This document shows positions 1 to 11,919 of a DNA stretch of 64,000 nt, one piece after another. Source of the stretch: Hymenobacter jeongseonensis (GTDB taxonomy: Bacteria; Bacteroidota; Bacteroidia; Cytophagales; Hymenobacteraceae); contig NZ_JADQDQ010000001.1 of NCBI RefSeq assembly GCF_015694725.1, positions 558,001 to 622,000 on the forward strand, in the 5' to 3' direction. A program made the position numbers and the translations under genes. The notes beneath the pieces were generated by a model. It was not told where the DNA came from, did no database searches, and was given only the letters and a program-made list of their open reading frames with translations. Position 1 is the stretch's first letter. Every line of letters starts with the position of its first letter.

Positions 1-1026
1 GCCTACGCCGGCCTGCTGCGCCTGCCCCTGACGCCGCACCAAGTAGCGGTCAACGCCAGCTCGTTGGCCATCATCTACCAGCAGGCCGGCTACCCCGAAA
101 AGGCCATGGAGTTGATGACGCTGGCAGCCATCAACGACATCAAATCGGCCACCAAAGAAGGCATTGCCCTTTTCAACGTCTCGGCCTATTGCTACCAGCA
201 CGACGACTTGGCCCGGGCGTACCGCTACATCAACGCGGCCAAGGAAACGGCTGTTTTCTTCCGCGCCCGGCAACGTTTGCTGGAGATGTCGCCCATTGCC
301 GCGCTCATCGATGGCCAAAAAATAACCTCCGTGGAACGCCAGCGCCAGCAGGCCCGCACCTACGCGTGGGCCATTGGCGGCCTAGCCGCGCTGGTGCTGG
401 GCTTGGCCGTTGTTATCTACTTGCAATTGCGGCGGTTGCGAAGCGCCGGTCAGTTGCTGGCCGCCACCAACCAGCGCCTGCACGGCAACAACGAGGCGTT
501 ACAAAACCTCAACACTACGCAGCAGCAACTGAACGACCAGTTACGAGAACTCAACCACAACCTGAACGAGGCCAACCACATCAAAGAGGAGTACATCGGC
601 TACTATTTCAGCAATGCCTCGCGCTACGTAAACCAGCTGGAAGCCCTGCAGGGCAAGCTCAGCACACTATTGAAAACCAAGCAAGTAGCCACAGCGCAAC
701 GGGTGGTGGAAGACATTGACATTAAGGCCGAGCGTCTCGATTTATTCAAGCGGTTTGACACGGGCTTTATCCGGTTGTTTCCATCCTTCGTGGCGGATTT
801 TAACGCCCTATTCCCAGAGTCCGACCGGGTGGTGCTTGCCGACGACCAACTGCTGACCACCGAACTGCGCATTTTCGCCCTCATCCGCCTGGGCATCAAC
901 GACAGCGAGCAGATTAGCCGCATCTTGGGCTATTCCATCCATACGGTATACGCCTACAAAACGAAGGTGAAAAACCGCTCCTTTGTACCCAACGACGTAT
1001 TTGAGGCCAAGGTGCTGGCCATCTAA
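1..1026 (+). CDS. DUF6377-type membrane-anchored regulator, 5' end missing
   Basis: The reading frame is open from the first base of the window, so the start lies upstream and only the C-terminal 341 residues are present. The first part looks like TPR-type helices ([14 protein letters not shown]). A single membrane segment follows ([20 protein letters not shown]), then a coiled coil rich in Gln, Asn and Leu, then a segment resembling DUF6377 ([19 protein letters not shown]). The last 60 residues read like a LuxR-type helix-turn-helix ([20 protein letters not shown], then [17 protein letters not shown]). Proteins of this build are common in Bacteroidota and are thought to be one-component regulators with the sensor on one side of the inner membrane and the DNA-binding end inside. 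The target is unknown. The gene converges on the uvrA-like gene with about 120 bases between them and no clear terminator. Confidence 0.8.
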   Translation, partial: AYAGLLRLPLTPHQVAVNASSLAIIYQQAGYPEKAMELMTLAAINDIKSATKEGIALFNVSAYCYQHDDLARAYRYINAAKETAVFFRARQRLLEMSPIAALIDGQKITSVERQRQQARTYAWAIGGLAALVLGLAVVIYLQLRRLRSAGQLLAATNQRLHGNNEALQNLNTTQQQLNDQLRELNHNLNEANHIKEEYIGYYFSNASRYVNQLEALQGKLSTLLKTKQVATAQRVVEDIDIKAERLDLFKRFDTGFIRLFPSFVADFNALFPESDRVVLADDQLLTTELRIFALIRLGINDSEQISRILGYSIHTVYAYKTKVKNRSFVPNDVFEAKVLAI

Positions 1027-1148
1027 GGGCGTGGAGCACGTCTGATGCAGCTCCTTTCTACCAAGGGCTTGCCCTGTATCATATATATCAGCTCTCCTGG
1101 CACCTGAGGCGTTACTTCGGGGTAGGGACAGAGACGGCAAGAGCGGCA

Positions 1149-3695
<2,547 letters not shown>

Positions 3696-3775
3696 GATGG
3701 AAAGGCAGGAGAACAGGGAGAATTCAGCGCCGTGGCGCAGCCCCAGTGCTCCTATCAGACGAGGCGCGCTTCCCG

Positions 3776-4237
3776 TTAGTTACCGATGCCTTCTACATCC
3801 ACCTTTCGCAGGCTCGCCGAATTGATGCAATAGCGCAGTCCGCCGGGCGCGGGGCCGTCCGGAAACACGTGGCCAAGGTGGCCGCCGCACACGTTGCACC
3901 GCGCCTCAACACGCTGCATGTTAAAGCTTTCATCGAAGACGTAGCGGATGGCGTTGCGGGCGCGCGGCTGCCGGAAGCTGGGCCAGCCCGATATGGCGTG
4001 GTATTTTTCCTGCGCCGCAAAAAGCACGCTGTCGCAGCCCGCGCAGGCGTATTCACCGGGTTCGTAGACGCGGCAATAGGCGTTGCGGTAGGGCGGCTCG
4101 GTGGCCTGCTGGCGCAGCACGCGGTACCGCTCGGGCGGTAGCAAGCGGGCCCATTCGGCGTCGGTATGTTTCACGCGCCGGGCGGGCTCGGGGTTGCCGT
4201 ATTTGGCGAAGATGAGAATGTCCTTCCAGCGGAGCAT
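3776..4237 (-). CDS. msrB: peptide-methionine (R)-S-oxide reductase MsrB
   Basis: 153 residues. It reduces the R epimer of methionine sulfoxide in proteins, using thioredoxin for recycling. The two zinc-binding pairs are C65/C68 (CAGC) and C114/C117 ([15 protein letters not shown]), and the catalytic cysteine is C137 in [20 protein letters not shown] is the usual MsrB core. The full domain is present and no MsrA domain is fused. It lies in a same-strand row with the UvrA2-like gene downstream and the small PH-like gene and NCS1 permease upstream, with 24 bases to the PH-like gene, so it may be co-transcribed with them. Confidence 0.96.
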   Translation of the reverse strand: MLRWKDILIFAKYGNPEPARRVKHTDAEWARLLPPERYRVLRQQATEPPYRNAYCRVYEPGEYACAGCDSVLFAAQEKYHAISGWPSFRQPRARNAIRYVFDESFNMQRVEARCNVCGGHLGHVFPDGPAPGGLRYCINSASLRKVDVEGIGN

Positions 4238-4261
4238 GAGGAACTAGGGGACAGCTAGCGC

Positions 4262-4621
4262 TTAGCCGGAAATTGCCAGCAGCGCCACTACCGCCTCCGG
4301 GTCTTTCACTTCGATGATAAGCTGGTGGTATTCCTCGTTGCGCAGCGCAATCACAACAGTGTTTGCGGGGTTGGATACGTCGAGAAACGAAGGCTTTTGG
4401 CTGCCTTGATTATCCAAATAAAACGTGCCGGCCGTGATGACGCCCGGCACGTGGGTGCCTCCAGCCCGCAGGCCCTCGATGTGCTGCGCTGCTTCCGGGT
4501 CGGGACGAACCCCGGTAACGTGGGCCCGCGGAATGGTGAGCTGGTTTTTGAGGGCAAACACCTTGTGCGCACCTTGGATAGTGAACACAACATTATCGTG
4601 ATGGACGGCGACGTCAACCAT
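4262..4621 (-). CDS. small cytoplasmic protein, possibly PH-like fold
   Basis: 119 residues with no signal peptide or membrane segment. The sequence alternates short beta-like stretches (NVVFTIQGAHKVFALKNQLT, HVPGVITAGTFYLDN) and ends in a helix-like tail (EVKDPEAVVALLAI), which resembles the bacterial PH-domain-like layout. That assignment is by pattern only. It ends 24 bases before msrB and starts 15 bases after the NCS1 permease stop, so it is probably translated from the same message as the permease. I do not recognise a specific function. Good codon use and tight spacing support it as a real gene. Confidence 0.75.
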   Translation of the reverse strand: MVDVAVHHDNVVFTIQGAHKVFALKNQLTIPRAHVTGVRPDPEAAQHIEGLRAGGTHVPGVITAGTFYLDNQGSQKPSFLDVSNPANTVVIALRNEEYHQLIIEVKDPEAVVALLAISG

Positions 4622-4636
4622 AAAAGAGGAAGGGTT

Positions 4637-6154
4637 TTACTGTAGAAATGGCGTCGGTTGCGCTGCCGCAGTGGTTGCCCGCTCGGCAGGCCGGGAGGCT
4701 GGTTGCCAGCGCATGAGCACCACGTACACCACGCCCGACACAAGGAAGCCCACAAACCAGGCGTAGTTGTACACGGCCACCAGCCCCGGCCACACCGCGC
4801 CTTTATCGAGCGCGCCAATGGCGGTGAGGAAGCCCGGCACGTTGGGCAAAATGCCCACCACCAGCGCCACAATGGCTGCCACGTTGAAACCGTGGCGGTA
4901 GGCATAGCGGCCGTGGTACTGGTAGAGGTCAGGCACGTCGAGCTGCTGCTTGCGGATGAGGTAGTAATCGGCAATCATGATGCCGCCAATGGGCCCGAGC
5001 AACCCCGAATACCCAACCAGCCAGGTAAAAATGTAGCCCGAGGGGTCGGCAATGAGCTTCCAGGGGAAGATGAGCACGCCGAGCACGCCGGTGATGTAGC
5101 CGCCCATTTTGAAGCTGATGCGGGTGGGCGAGAAGTTGGCGAAGTCGTTGGCCGGGCTCACGATATTGGCCGCAATGTTGGTGGCCAGCGTGGACAAGGC
5201 CACGGCCAGCATGGCCCCGCTCACCAGCAGCTTGCTTTCAAACTTGGCCGCCAGCACCACCGGGTCCCAAATGGTTTTGCCATAAATGACGAACGTGGCT
5301 GAGGTCACGACCACGCCCACAAACGAGAACAAGGTCATGGATGTGGGCAGGCCCAGCGCCTGGCCCATCTGCTGGGCGCGCTGGCTGGTGGCGTAGCGCG
5401 TAAAGTCCGGAATATTGAGCGAAAGTGTGGCCCAAAACCCCACCATGCCCGTGAGCGAAGGAAAGAAAAACGCCCAAAACGCCGCGCTCGACGTGAATTT
5501 GCTGGGCTGTGCCAAAATCGGCCCTAGCCCGTTGCCGGCCGAAATGGCCCACCACAGCAGCGCCACTGCCGCCACCGGCAGGAAAAACGCCTTGAACATC
5601 AGCAGCTTCCGAATGCTTTCCACGCCGAGGTACACCACGTACATATTCAGCAGCCAAAACAGCAGGAATACCAGCGCCGGGCCGGTTTCCAGGGCCCAGC
5701 TGGCCGGGAAAATGGGCGGCAGCGTGGCCAAACCCGGCACCCACAGCACCGCCATTTGGTAGAGGGCATAGCCGCCAATCCAGGTCTGAATGCCGAACCA
5801 GCCGCAGGCAATAATGGCCCGGAGCAGCGCCGGCACGTTGGCCCCGCGCACGCCAAAGCTGGCCCGCGCAAACACCGGGAACGGGATGCCGTATTGCGCG
5901 CCGGCCCGGCCATTCAGCAGCATGGGCACCAGCACAATGCTATTGCCCAGGAAAATGGTGAGCAGGGCCTGCCACCAGTTCATGCCGCCCTCGATGAGCG
6001 AGCTGGCCAGCATGTAGGTGGGAATGCACAGGCTCATGCTAATCCAGAGGGCGGCGTAGTTGCCGGTGCCCCAGGTGCGCTCGGCCGGCAGGGTGGGGGC
6101 GAGGTCCGGGCTGGTGAGGCCGGGCGCGTAGGGCGTTTCGGATGAGGGATTCAT
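4637..6154 (-). CDS. NCS1-family nucleobase/allantoin-type cation symporter
   Basis: 505 residues with about twelve hydrophobic segments. The N-terminal half carries NCS1 hallmarks: WGTGNYAALWISMSLCIPTY, then an AQYGIPFPVFARASFGVRGA region in TM3-4, and GWFGIQTWIGG. The family imports nucleobases, hydantoins or allantoin with Na+ or H+ across the inner membrane. Sequence alone cannot choose the substrate, although the overall pattern is closer to the PucI/Mhp1 branch than to CodB. It is first in a row with the PH-like gene and msrB. The nearby 5-oxoprolinase genes suggest a general nitrogen-scavenging neighbourhood, but no allantoinase or hydantoinase lies in the window. Confidence 0.9.
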   Translation of the reverse strand: MNPSSETPYAPGLTSPDLAPTLPAERTWGTGNYAALWISMSLCIPTYMLASSLIEGGMNWWQALLTIFLGNSIVLVPMLLNGRAGAQYGIPFPVFARASFGVRGANVPALLRAIIACGWFGIQTWIGGYALYQMAVLWVPGLATLPPIFPASWALETGPALVFLLFWLLNMYVVYLGVESIRKLLMFKAFFLPVAAVALLWWAISAGNGLGPILAQPSKFTSSAAFWAFFFPSLTGMVGFWATLSLNIPDFTRYATSQRAQQMGQALGLPTSMTLFSFVGVVVTSATFVIYGKTIWDPVVLAAKFESKLLVSGAMLAVALSTLATNIAANIVSPANDFANFSPTRISFKMGGYITGVLGVLIFPWKLIADPSGYIFTWLVGYSGLLGPIGGIMIADYYLIRKQQLDVPDLYQYHGRYAYRHGFNVAAIVALVVGILPNVPGFLTAIGALDKGAVWPGLVAVYNYAWFVGFLVSGVVYVVLMRWQPASRPAERATTAAAQPTPFLQ

Positions 6155-6193
6155 GGCATTTCCAATGTAAAAGGCTGGGAACTAATGTAGCAA

Positions 6194-6283
6194 TGTAGCG
6201 CGGACTCTGCGAGTCCGCGCGTGGGCGAACGACTCCTGTAATGCGCGGACTCGCAGAGCCCCTCCGGGTACGGCCACGCTACA
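6194..6283. repeat. REP-like inverted repeat, GCGCGGACT family, copy 1
   Basis: Between the NCS1 gene and glpD, overlapping the last bases of glpD. It contains a perfect palindrome, CGCGGACTC (6199-6207), TGC, GAGTCCGCG (6211-6219), followed by a second degenerate arm GCGCGGACTCGCAGAG near 6243-6258. Outer ends are TGTAGC (6195-6200) and GCTACA (6278-6283). The same GTAGCGCGGACT core occurs at 7884-7956 on the other side of glpD. Confidence 0.8.
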
Positions 6284-7874
6284 GCCCTGAGGAAACCTCC
6301 ACCAGCAAATACCCGCGCGCCAACTCACCAAATGCCGCCACTTGCTGCGCCTGCCACTTTTCATCAAAACCCAGCTCCTGGGCCAGCAGCGCAGCCACGG
6401 TGGGCGCCACGCGCACAGCCGCTGCCGCATCCAGAAACAGCAGGCGCACGCGCCGCGCCAGCACGTCTTCCACGGTACGGGCCATTTCGTGGCGGGCCGC
6501 CCACACCACCTCGGCTTGCAGAAATTCCAGCTTCGCATCAAGCTTCGCGCCCAAAGAAGGTTCTGCTGCAAGTAGCTGCCGCAGCCCGGCGGCATCGCTG
6601 CCGTAAGACGCGAAATGTTCTTTTAAACCAGCGTTGTTAGCCGCGCCGTGAATGGCTAGCTGCGCGGTGCGGCTGGGAGCGGGCGGCAACTGCCGCAGGG
6701 AAATTGCCTTATCGACGGCATCCTGGCCCATGCGGCGGTACGTCGTCCACTTTCCGCCCGTGATGGTGACGAGTCCGCTGGCCGAGGACAGGATTTTGTG
6801 GCTGCGCGAAATCTCCTTGGTTTTGGTGCTGCCGTTGTTCGCGGCGGCTAACGGGCGCAGGCCCACAAAAATGCTTTGCACGTCGGCGCGGGTGGGCGGT
6901 GTGGTGAGGTACTGGGCGGCGGTGCGCAGCAGAAAGTCGATTTCGGCTTCCTGCGCCCGGGGCTCGAGGCTGGCGGTAGGTACGGGCGTGTCGGTGGTGC
7001 CCAGCACTACGCGGCCCAGCCACGGCACCGCAAACAGGACGCGGCCGTCTTCAGTACTGGGAATCATGAGGGCGGCGTCGCCGGGCAGGAAGGACCGGTC
7101 CAACACCAAATGGACGCCCTGGCTGGGCTGCACCAAGGGCCGCACGCCTGGCTCGTCGAACTGCCGCACTTCGTCCACAAAAATGCCGGTGGCATTCACC
7201 ACGCTTTTAGCGCGTAGCTCATAAGCCAGACCGGTTTCGAGGTCGGTGGCGCGCACGCCGTGCAGACGGCCGCGGGCATCTTTCAGCAGCCCCTGCACGG
7301 CGCAATAGTTGAGGGCCGTACCACCGTGGTCGATGCAGGTTTGGGCCAGGTTCACGGCCAGGCGGGCATCGTCGAACTGCCCGTCCTGGTAGCGCACGCC
7401 GCCGCGCAAGCCGCTGGGGCGCAGGCCCGGGAGCTGTTGCAGGGTCTCTGCTTTGCTTAGGTGCACCGAGGGGCCAAGGCTCAGACGCCCGGCCAGCAGG
7501 TCATACAATTTCAGGCCGATGGTGTAGAAGGCGCCGCCCCACCAGTTGTAGTTCGGGATAATGAAAGACTGGTTGTGACACAGGTGCGGGGCGTTTTTCA
7601 GCAACAGTCCCCGCTCATGTAGCGCCTCGCGCACCAGCCCGATGTCGCCCTGGGCCAGGTAGCGCACGCCGCCGTGCACCAACTTGGTGCTGCGGCTGCT
7701 GGTGCCTTTGGCAAAATCCGCCTGTTCCAGCAGCAGCGTTTTGTAGCCGCGGCTGATGCCATCCAGCGCCACGCCCAGCCCCGTGGCCCCACCGCCGATG
7801 ACGAGGAGGTCCCACACCTGCACAGCAGTGAGTTGCTGCACCAGGGTTTCGCGGCGGTAGGGGTTGGGGAGCAT
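6279..7874 (-). CDS. glpD: FAD-dependent glycerol-3-phosphate dehydrogenase
   Basis: 531 residues, the normal length for aerobic GlpD. It oxidises sn-glycerol 3-phosphate to dihydroxyacetone phosphate and passes electrons to quinone at the inner membrane. The FAD-binding motif is VIGGGATGLGVALD near residues 25-38, followed by ADFAKGTSSRSTKLVHGGVR, the GlpD signature, and ITGGKWTTYRRMGQDAVD in the C-terminal part. No glpK or glpF lies nearby. It is isolated on both sides by inverted repeats of the same family (6194-6283 and 7884-7956), so it is probably its own transcription unit. Confidence 0.95.
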   Translation of the reverse strand: MLPNPYRRETLVQQLTAVQVWDLLVIGGGATGLGVALDGISRGYKTLLLEQADFAKGTSSRSTKLVHGGVRYLAQGDIGLVREALHERGLLLKNAPHLCHNQSFIIPNYNWWGGAFYTIGLKLYDLLAGRLSLGPSVHLSKAETLQQLPGLRPSGLRGGVRYQDGQFDDARLAVNLAQTCIDHGGTALNYCAVQGLLKDARGRLHGVRATDLETGLAYELRAKSVVNATGIFVDEVRQFDEPGVRPLVQPSQGVHLVLDRSFLPGDAALMIPSTEDGRVLFAVPWLGRVVLGTTDTPVPTASLEPRAQEAEIDFLLRTAAQYLTTPPTRADVQSIFVGLRPLAAANNGSTKTKEISRSHKILSSASGLVTITGGKWTTYRRMGQDAVDKAISLRQLPPAPSRTAQLAIHGAANNAGLKEHFASYGSDAAGLRQLLAAEPSLGAKLDAKLEFLQAEVVWAARHEMARTVEDVLARRVRLLFLDAAAAVRVAPTVAALLAQELGFDEKWQAQQVAAFGELARGYLLVEVSSGL

Positions 7875-7883
7875 GGTGGGGAA

Positions 7884-7956
7884 GTAGCGCGGACTTTTAG
7901 TCCGCGTGTATAGTTACGATGAAGCATGCAACTCGCGGACTAAAAGTCCGCGCTAC
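7884..7956. repeat. REP-like perfect inverted repeat, GCGCGGACT family, copy 2
   Basis: Just upstream of the glpD start. Two 23-base arms, 7884-7906 and 7934-7956, are perfect reverse complements, separated by 27 bases. Each arm is itself nearly palindromic around TTTT/AAAA (core GTAGCGCGGACT). It could fold into one long hairpin or two small ones. The core is shared with 6194-6283. Confidence 0.9.
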
Positions 7957-8023
7957 TTTCCGTCGGACTCCCCTCTTTTTTGGAGGGGGGCGGGGCCGTG
8001 CCCGGCAGGGGTGAGGTCCATCC

Positions 8024-9223
8024 TTACCGCAGCAGCCCGCCCACCTGCTCCACCAGCAACGGCACGCTCAGCCCGCCCATTACCACCACCACCACCCAGC
8101 CGGCGGCCAGCATCCACCGGGGGTGCCGGTAGCCGCGCATGATGCGACTATTGGTGGCGGCCACCAGTACAATGGCCAGGGCAATGGGCAGTATCAGGCC
8201 GTTGATGAAACCGGCGAAAACCAGTAGCTGCGTGGGCTTGCCCACCAGCACAAAAATGGCCGTGGACAGCACAATGAACACCGAAATACACCCCCGCTCA
8301 TAGCGCGCAAACACGGGGTGAAACGTCTTGAAAAACGACACCGACGTGTAGGCCGCGCCCACCACCGAGGAGATGGCCGCGCTCCATAAAATCACGCCGA
8401 AAATGCGGAAACCCACCTCGCCCGCGGCCGACCGAAACACGCTGGCGGCGGGGTTGTCTTTGTCGAGCACCGCCCCGTGGCTAAGCACACCCACAATGGC
8501 CAGGAACAGCACAAACCGCATGATGGTGGAAATAACAATGCCGCTGATGGCACTGCGCGTCACCACCGATTGGCTTCCTGGCCCCGTAATGCCCGCGTCG
8601 AGCAGGCGGTGCGCGCCCGAAAACGTGATGTAGCCGCCCACCGTACCGCCCACAATCGTGACGATGGACGCCGCGCTAATCTGCACCGGGAGCAGCGTGT
8701 GGTGCAGCGCCTGCAACACGGGAGGGTGCGCACTAAAGGCAATGCCCAGCGTGAGTAAAATTTTGACCGTGCCCAGAATTTTGGTGAAGCCGTCAAGCAT
8801 GTTCCCGATTTCGCGCACCCAAAACAGCACCAGCGCCACTCCGCAACTCACCAGCGCGCCCTGCTCGAACGACATGCCCGTGAGCACGTTCAGCCCCAGC
8901 CCGCAGCCCGCAATGTTGCCGATGTTGAAGGCAAAGCCGCCCAAAATCACCATCGCCGCCAGGAAGTAGCCCAGCCCGGGTAGCAGCTGGTTGGCCAGGT
9001 CTTGGGCGCGCAACTCGCTTACCGTCAAGATACGCCAGGTATTGAGCTGGGCGCCCACGTCCAGCACCACCGATAGCAGAATCACAAACCCGAAACTGGT
9101 GAGCAGTTGCTGGGTAAATACCGTGGTCTGGGTGAGAAACCCCGGCCCGATGGACGAGTTGGCCATCAGGAAAGCCGCCCCCAGGCTGGCCCCGCCGAAC
9201 AAACGAAACTTATTCGGCTTCAC
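8024..9223 (-). CDS. Nramp-family (YcsG-like) membrane transporter of the 5-oxoproline operon
   Basis: About 399 residues with eleven or so membrane segments. I chose the GTG at 9223 ([20 protein letters not shown]) because it overlaps the pxpA stop by four bases (GTGA), and upstream residues in this frame are Arg/Pro-rich read-through. It resembles Nramp/SLC11 but lacks two metal-site motifs: the TM1 DPGN is replaced by SSIGPGFLT, and TM6 reads [15 protein letters not shown] instead of carrying an MPH motif. Homologues (YcsG) sit beside pxpA in Bacillus. Context and coupling suggest transport related to 5-oxoproline rather than metal, but this is inference. Confidence 0.85.
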   Translation of the reverse strand: MKPNKFRLFGGASLGAAFLMANSSIGPGFLTQTTVFTQQLLTSFGFVILLSVVLDVGAQLNTWRILTVSELRAQDLANQLLPGLGYFLAAMVILGGFAFNIGNIAGCGLGLNVLTGMSFEQGALVSCGVALVLFWVREIGNMLDGFTKILGTVKILLTLGIAFSAHPPVLQALHHTLLPVQISAASIVTIVGGTVGGYITFSGAHRLLDAGITGPGSQSVVTRSAISGIVISTIMRFVLFLAIVGVLSHGAVLDKDNPAASVFRSAAGEVGFRIFGVILWSAAISSVVGAAYTSVSFFKTFHPVFARYERGCISVFIVLSTAIFVLVGKPTQLLVFAGFINGLILPIALAIVLVAATNSRIMRGYRHPRWMLAAGWVVVVVMGGLSVPLLVEQVGGLLR

Positions 9224-10002
9224 GAGGCGGTGGGTTTTAGGCCGGCTTGCAGCGTCACGCCAGCTCCGCGCAACGCGGCGTTCAGGCGTTGGGCAAATTC
9301 CAGGGCGTGGGCGCCGTCGCCGTGGAGGCACACGGTATCGGCCCGAATGGCTACATCGTGGCCTTGCTGAGTGCGCACCTGGCCCGCTTGCACCATGCGC
9401 AGCACCTGGGCAATGGCCACGTCGGCGTCGGTAATCAGGGCATCGGGCTGGCGCCGGGGGGTGAGGGTGCCATCGGCCTGGTAGGTGCGGTCAGCGAAAA
9501 CTTCGTGGGCGGTGCGAAGGCCCAGTTTCTCGCCGGCCTTGGTTAGCTCCGAGCCGGCCAGGCCGTAGAGCGTGAGCTCGGGCTGCACCTTGTACACGGC
9601 TTCGGCAATGGCCTCCGCCAAAGCAGCGTTGGTGGCGGCCATATTGTAGAGCGCGCCGTGGGGTTTGAGGTGGTGCAGTTGCCCGCCCTCAGCCTTTGCC
9701 ACGGCCGCGATGGCGCCCAGCTGGTAGACCGTCATGTCAAAAGCTTCTTCGGCCGAGATTGCCATGTCGCGCCGCCCAAACCCCACCAAATCCGGCAGGC
9801 CGGGATGCGCACCGATGGCCACGCCGTGGCGTAGGGCTGCGCGCACGGTTTGCTTCATCACCGCAGGGTCGCCGGCATGGAAGCCGCAGGCTATGTTGGC
9901 TGAGGTTACGAAAGGCAAAATGGCCGCGTCATTGCCCAAGCTCCACGCGCCGAAGCTTTCGCCCATGTCGCAGTTTAAATCAACGGTAAGGGTTGGAATC
10001 AT
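9220..10002 (-). CDS. pxpA: 5-oxoprolinase subunit A (LamB/YcsF family)
   Basis: 260 residues, typical length. PxpA works with PxpB and PxpC to hydrolyse 5-oxo-L-proline (pyroglutamate) to glutamate with ATP, a housekeeping damage-control activity. Family motifs are clear: [14 protein letters not shown] at the N-terminus, [13 protein letters not shown] near residue 35, [17 protein letters not shown], and [10 protein letters not shown]. It lies downstream of pxpC on the same strand, but the gap between them (10003-10139) carries a perfect inverted repeat. Its stop codon overlaps the GTG start of the Nramp-like gene, implying translational coupling. Confidence 0.96.
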   Translation of the reverse strand: MIPTLTVDLNCDMGESFGAWSLGNDAAILPFVTSANIACGFHAGDPAVMKQTVRAALRHGVAIGAHPGLPDLVGFGRRDMAISAEEAFDMTVYQLGAIAAVAKAEGGQLHHLKPHGALYNMAATNAALAEAIAEAVYKVQPELTLYGLAGSELTKAGEKLGLRTAHEVFADRTYQADGTLTPRRQPDALITDADVAIAQVLRMVQAGQVRTQQGHDVAIRADTVCLHGDGAHALEFAQRLNAALRGAGVTLQAGLKPTAS

Positions 10003-10029
10003 AGTTGTTTTATAGAGTCAAAAAAGCCC

Positions 10030-10126
10030 GTCATGCAGAGCGCAGCGAAGCATCTCGCGTGTGGTAGTAAGCCAATCGTTAGGGTTAGTGGTGGCACGCG
10101 AGATGCTTCGCTGCGCTCTGCATGAC
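10030..10126. repeat. REP-doublet, GTCATGCAGAGCGC family, copy 1
   Basis: Perfect inverted repeat with 32-base arms (10030-10061 and 10095-10126) and a 33-base centre. Arms begin GTCATGCAGAGCGCAGCG. It fills the pxpC-pxpA gap. Arms and centre closely match the copy at 62221-62317, so the whole 97-base unit is a dispersed element. Transcribed, it would make a long stable hairpin inside the pxp message. Confidence 0.93.
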
Positions 10127-10139
10127 CGTTGGAATTGGG

Positions 10140-11144
10140 TTATAACATCTTAAATTCAATGGCGCGCTTTAGGGCCCGCAACCGCCGTTCCTGCGCAAGG
10201 TACAGCGCCTGTGCTTCGGCCAAAGAAACCTCTTTAAACTGGATGCTTTGCCCCGGCCGCAGCTGGGCCAGGGTCGAAAAATCGACAGTAATAACCTGAG
10301 CCAGCCGCGGATAGCCGCCCGTGGTTTGGTGGTCGGCCATGAGAGCTATGGGCTGGCCGCTGGCCGGCACTTGCACCGTGCCAAACGTGACGGCCGTGGA
10401 CAGCATTTCCGCCGTGGTCTGGCGTATCAAATCCGGCCCTTGCAGCCGGTAGCCCATGCGGTCGGCTTCGGTGGTGACAGAGAACGGCTGCTGCCAGAAA
10501 TCAAGCTGACTTTGGGTTGAAAACTGCCCATACTCCGGCCCCCGAATGGCGCGAATGACGGGGCTCGCCGGAGGGCTGGGGCGAAGCGCGGGCTCCGGCA
10601 TCCAGCGGGCCGATTGCCAAGCAGTTCCGGATTCATTGGAGGCCAGCAACTGCATCAACTTCCGGCCAAGGGCAGTAGGGGCGGCGCCGGGAATCAGGTC
10701 CCTGGCTTGCAGGGCCCGGCCGTGCAGGCCCCCAAAACCGGCGCGCAGATACGTGGCCTGGCTGCCCAGCACCGGCGCCAGCGCAAAGCCACCCGCCACC
10801 GCCAGATATGCCCGGCTTCCGGCCACCGGCGCGCCAAAAGCCAGCTCTGTGCCCGCACTTACCCAAACCGGCCGATGCAGGCCCACCGGCTGGCCATTGA
10901 GGGTGGGCGAAAGATTGGCGCCGGTGAGGGCAATCAGGTGGTCGGTTTCGAAGCGGACGCCGGGGCCCATGAGGCTGATTTCCAGGCCGGCCGCGTGTTC
11001 CTCATTGCCCACCAGCAGGTTGGCCACGCGCAGGGCGGTGGCGTCCATGGCGCCGCTCACCAGGATGCCGTCTTTCTGGTAGCCGTGCCGGCCGAGGTCT
11101 TGCACGGTAGTGAGCAGGCCGGGCCGCCGAATGCTAAGGCTCAT
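10140..11144 (-). CDS. pxpC: 5-oxoprolinase subunit C (KipA/biotin-dependent carboxyltransferase-like)
   Basis: 334 residues from the ATG at 11144 (MSLSIRRPGLLTTVQDLGRH), which matches the family N-terminus. A longer frame upstream overlaps pxpB and is not needed. Motifs include RHGYQKDGILVSGAMD, LEISLMGPGVRF and the C-terminal MADHQTTGGYPRLAQVI. It pairs with PxpB to form the kinase part of ATP-dependent 5-oxoprolinase. Its start lies 11 bases inside the pxpB gene, so the two are translationally coupled. Order is pxpB-pxpC-(repeat)-pxpA-transporter. Confidence 0.95.
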   Translation of the reverse strand: MSLSIRRPGLLTTVQDLGRHGYQKDGILVSGAMDATALRVANLLVGNEEHAAGLEISLMGPGVRFETDHLIALTGANLSPTLNGQPVGLHRPVWVSAGTELAFGAPVAGSRAYLAVAGGFALAPVLGSQATYLRAGFGGLHGRALQARDLIPGAAPTALGRKLMQLLASNESGTAWQSARWMPEPALRPSPPASPVIRAIRGPEYGQFSTQSQLDFWQQPFSVTTEADRMGYRLQGPDLIRQTTAEMLSTAVTFGTVQVPASGQPIALMADHQTTGGYPRLAQVITVDFSTLAQLRPGQSIQFKEVSLAEAQALYLAQERRLRALKRAIEFKML

Positions 11145-11874
11145 GCTGCTGGAGGCGGTGAAATTCGGTTTCCTCAATGGGCACAAAGCGCAGGTGCTGG
11201 CCGGCCTGGAGCAGACTGGGCTGCGCCCATTCGGGGTCGAACAGGCGGATTGGCGTACGGCCGATGAGCTGCCAGCCACCCGGCGTGGGCAGGGAATAAA
11301 TGCCGGTTTGGGGGCCGGCAATGCCTACCGCACCGGCCGGCACCAGCGGGCGCGGCTGGGCTTTGCGCGGGGTGCTCAGCCGCTCATCCATTCCGCCCAA
11401 ATAGGGGAATCCCGGCGCAAAGCCAATCATGTGAACGAGGTATTCGGGAGCGGAATGCCGGGCAATTACCTCGGCCGGCGAGAGGCCGGTGTGCGCGGCC
11501 ACCAACGCCAAATCGAGACCGAAAACCCCGCCGTAGCAGACCGGGATTTCGACCGCCGGGTATGTCGCTGCTTGTGCCGTGGCTGCCGCCTTGGGGAGCA
11601 TCTGCCGTAAGATTTCCTCCACTTTTTCATACGGCTGGTAGCGGCCGTCTTCGCTCAGCAGCCACGGGTCGTAGTACACGGTGAGGGTGGTGAAGGCGGG
11701 TACGTACTCGCGCAGGCCGGTGAACGGGTGCTGCGCCAGATACGCGCTGAATGCCTGGATGGCGCGGTGCGTGGCCGGGCTGATGGCGTCGCCGAATTCG
11801 AGCACAATGGCAGCGTCGCCCAGTGGAAACAGCCGGACCACCGGCGCGGGCGGCAGTTTAGGGGCGGTGCTCAC
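11134..11874 (-). CDS. pxpB: 5-oxoprolinase subunit B (KipI/allophanate hydrolase subunit 1-like)
   Basis: 246 residues, starting at GTG 11874. No better ATG was seen upstream in frame. Family motifs: LFPLGDAAIVLEFGD near the N-terminus, VCYGGVFGLDLALVA mid-protein, and MIGFAPGFPYLGGMDERLST followed by a VPAGAVGIAGPQTGIY loop. First gene of the pxp operon. Its start is only 45 bases from the divergent M1 peptidase start at 11920, so both promoters must lie in or overlap that short gap. Confidence 0.95.
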   Translation of the reverse strand: MSTAPKLPPAPVVRLFPLGDAAIVLEFGDAISPATHRAIQAFSAYLAQHPFTGLREYVPAFTTLTVYYDPWLLSEDGRYQPYEKVEEILRQMLPKAAATAQAATYPAVEIPVCYGGVFGLDLALVAAHTGLSPAEVIARHSAPEYLVHMIGFAPGFPYLGGMDERLSTPRKAQPRPLVPAGAVGIAGPQTGIYSLPTPGGWQLIGRTPIRLFDPEWAQPSLLQAGQHLRFVPIEETEFHRLQQHEP

Positions 11875-11919
11875 GTGCTGGCGGTTACTTTTGACGTTTT
11901 CTCCACGAACCCTTCGTTG

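Noticed and set aside
10030-10126. CRISPR-like or attachment-site reading of the paired repeats
   Set aside because: Only two inverted arms, not direct repeats with spacers, and the same unit occurs elsewhere in the window. A REP-type dispersed element fits better.
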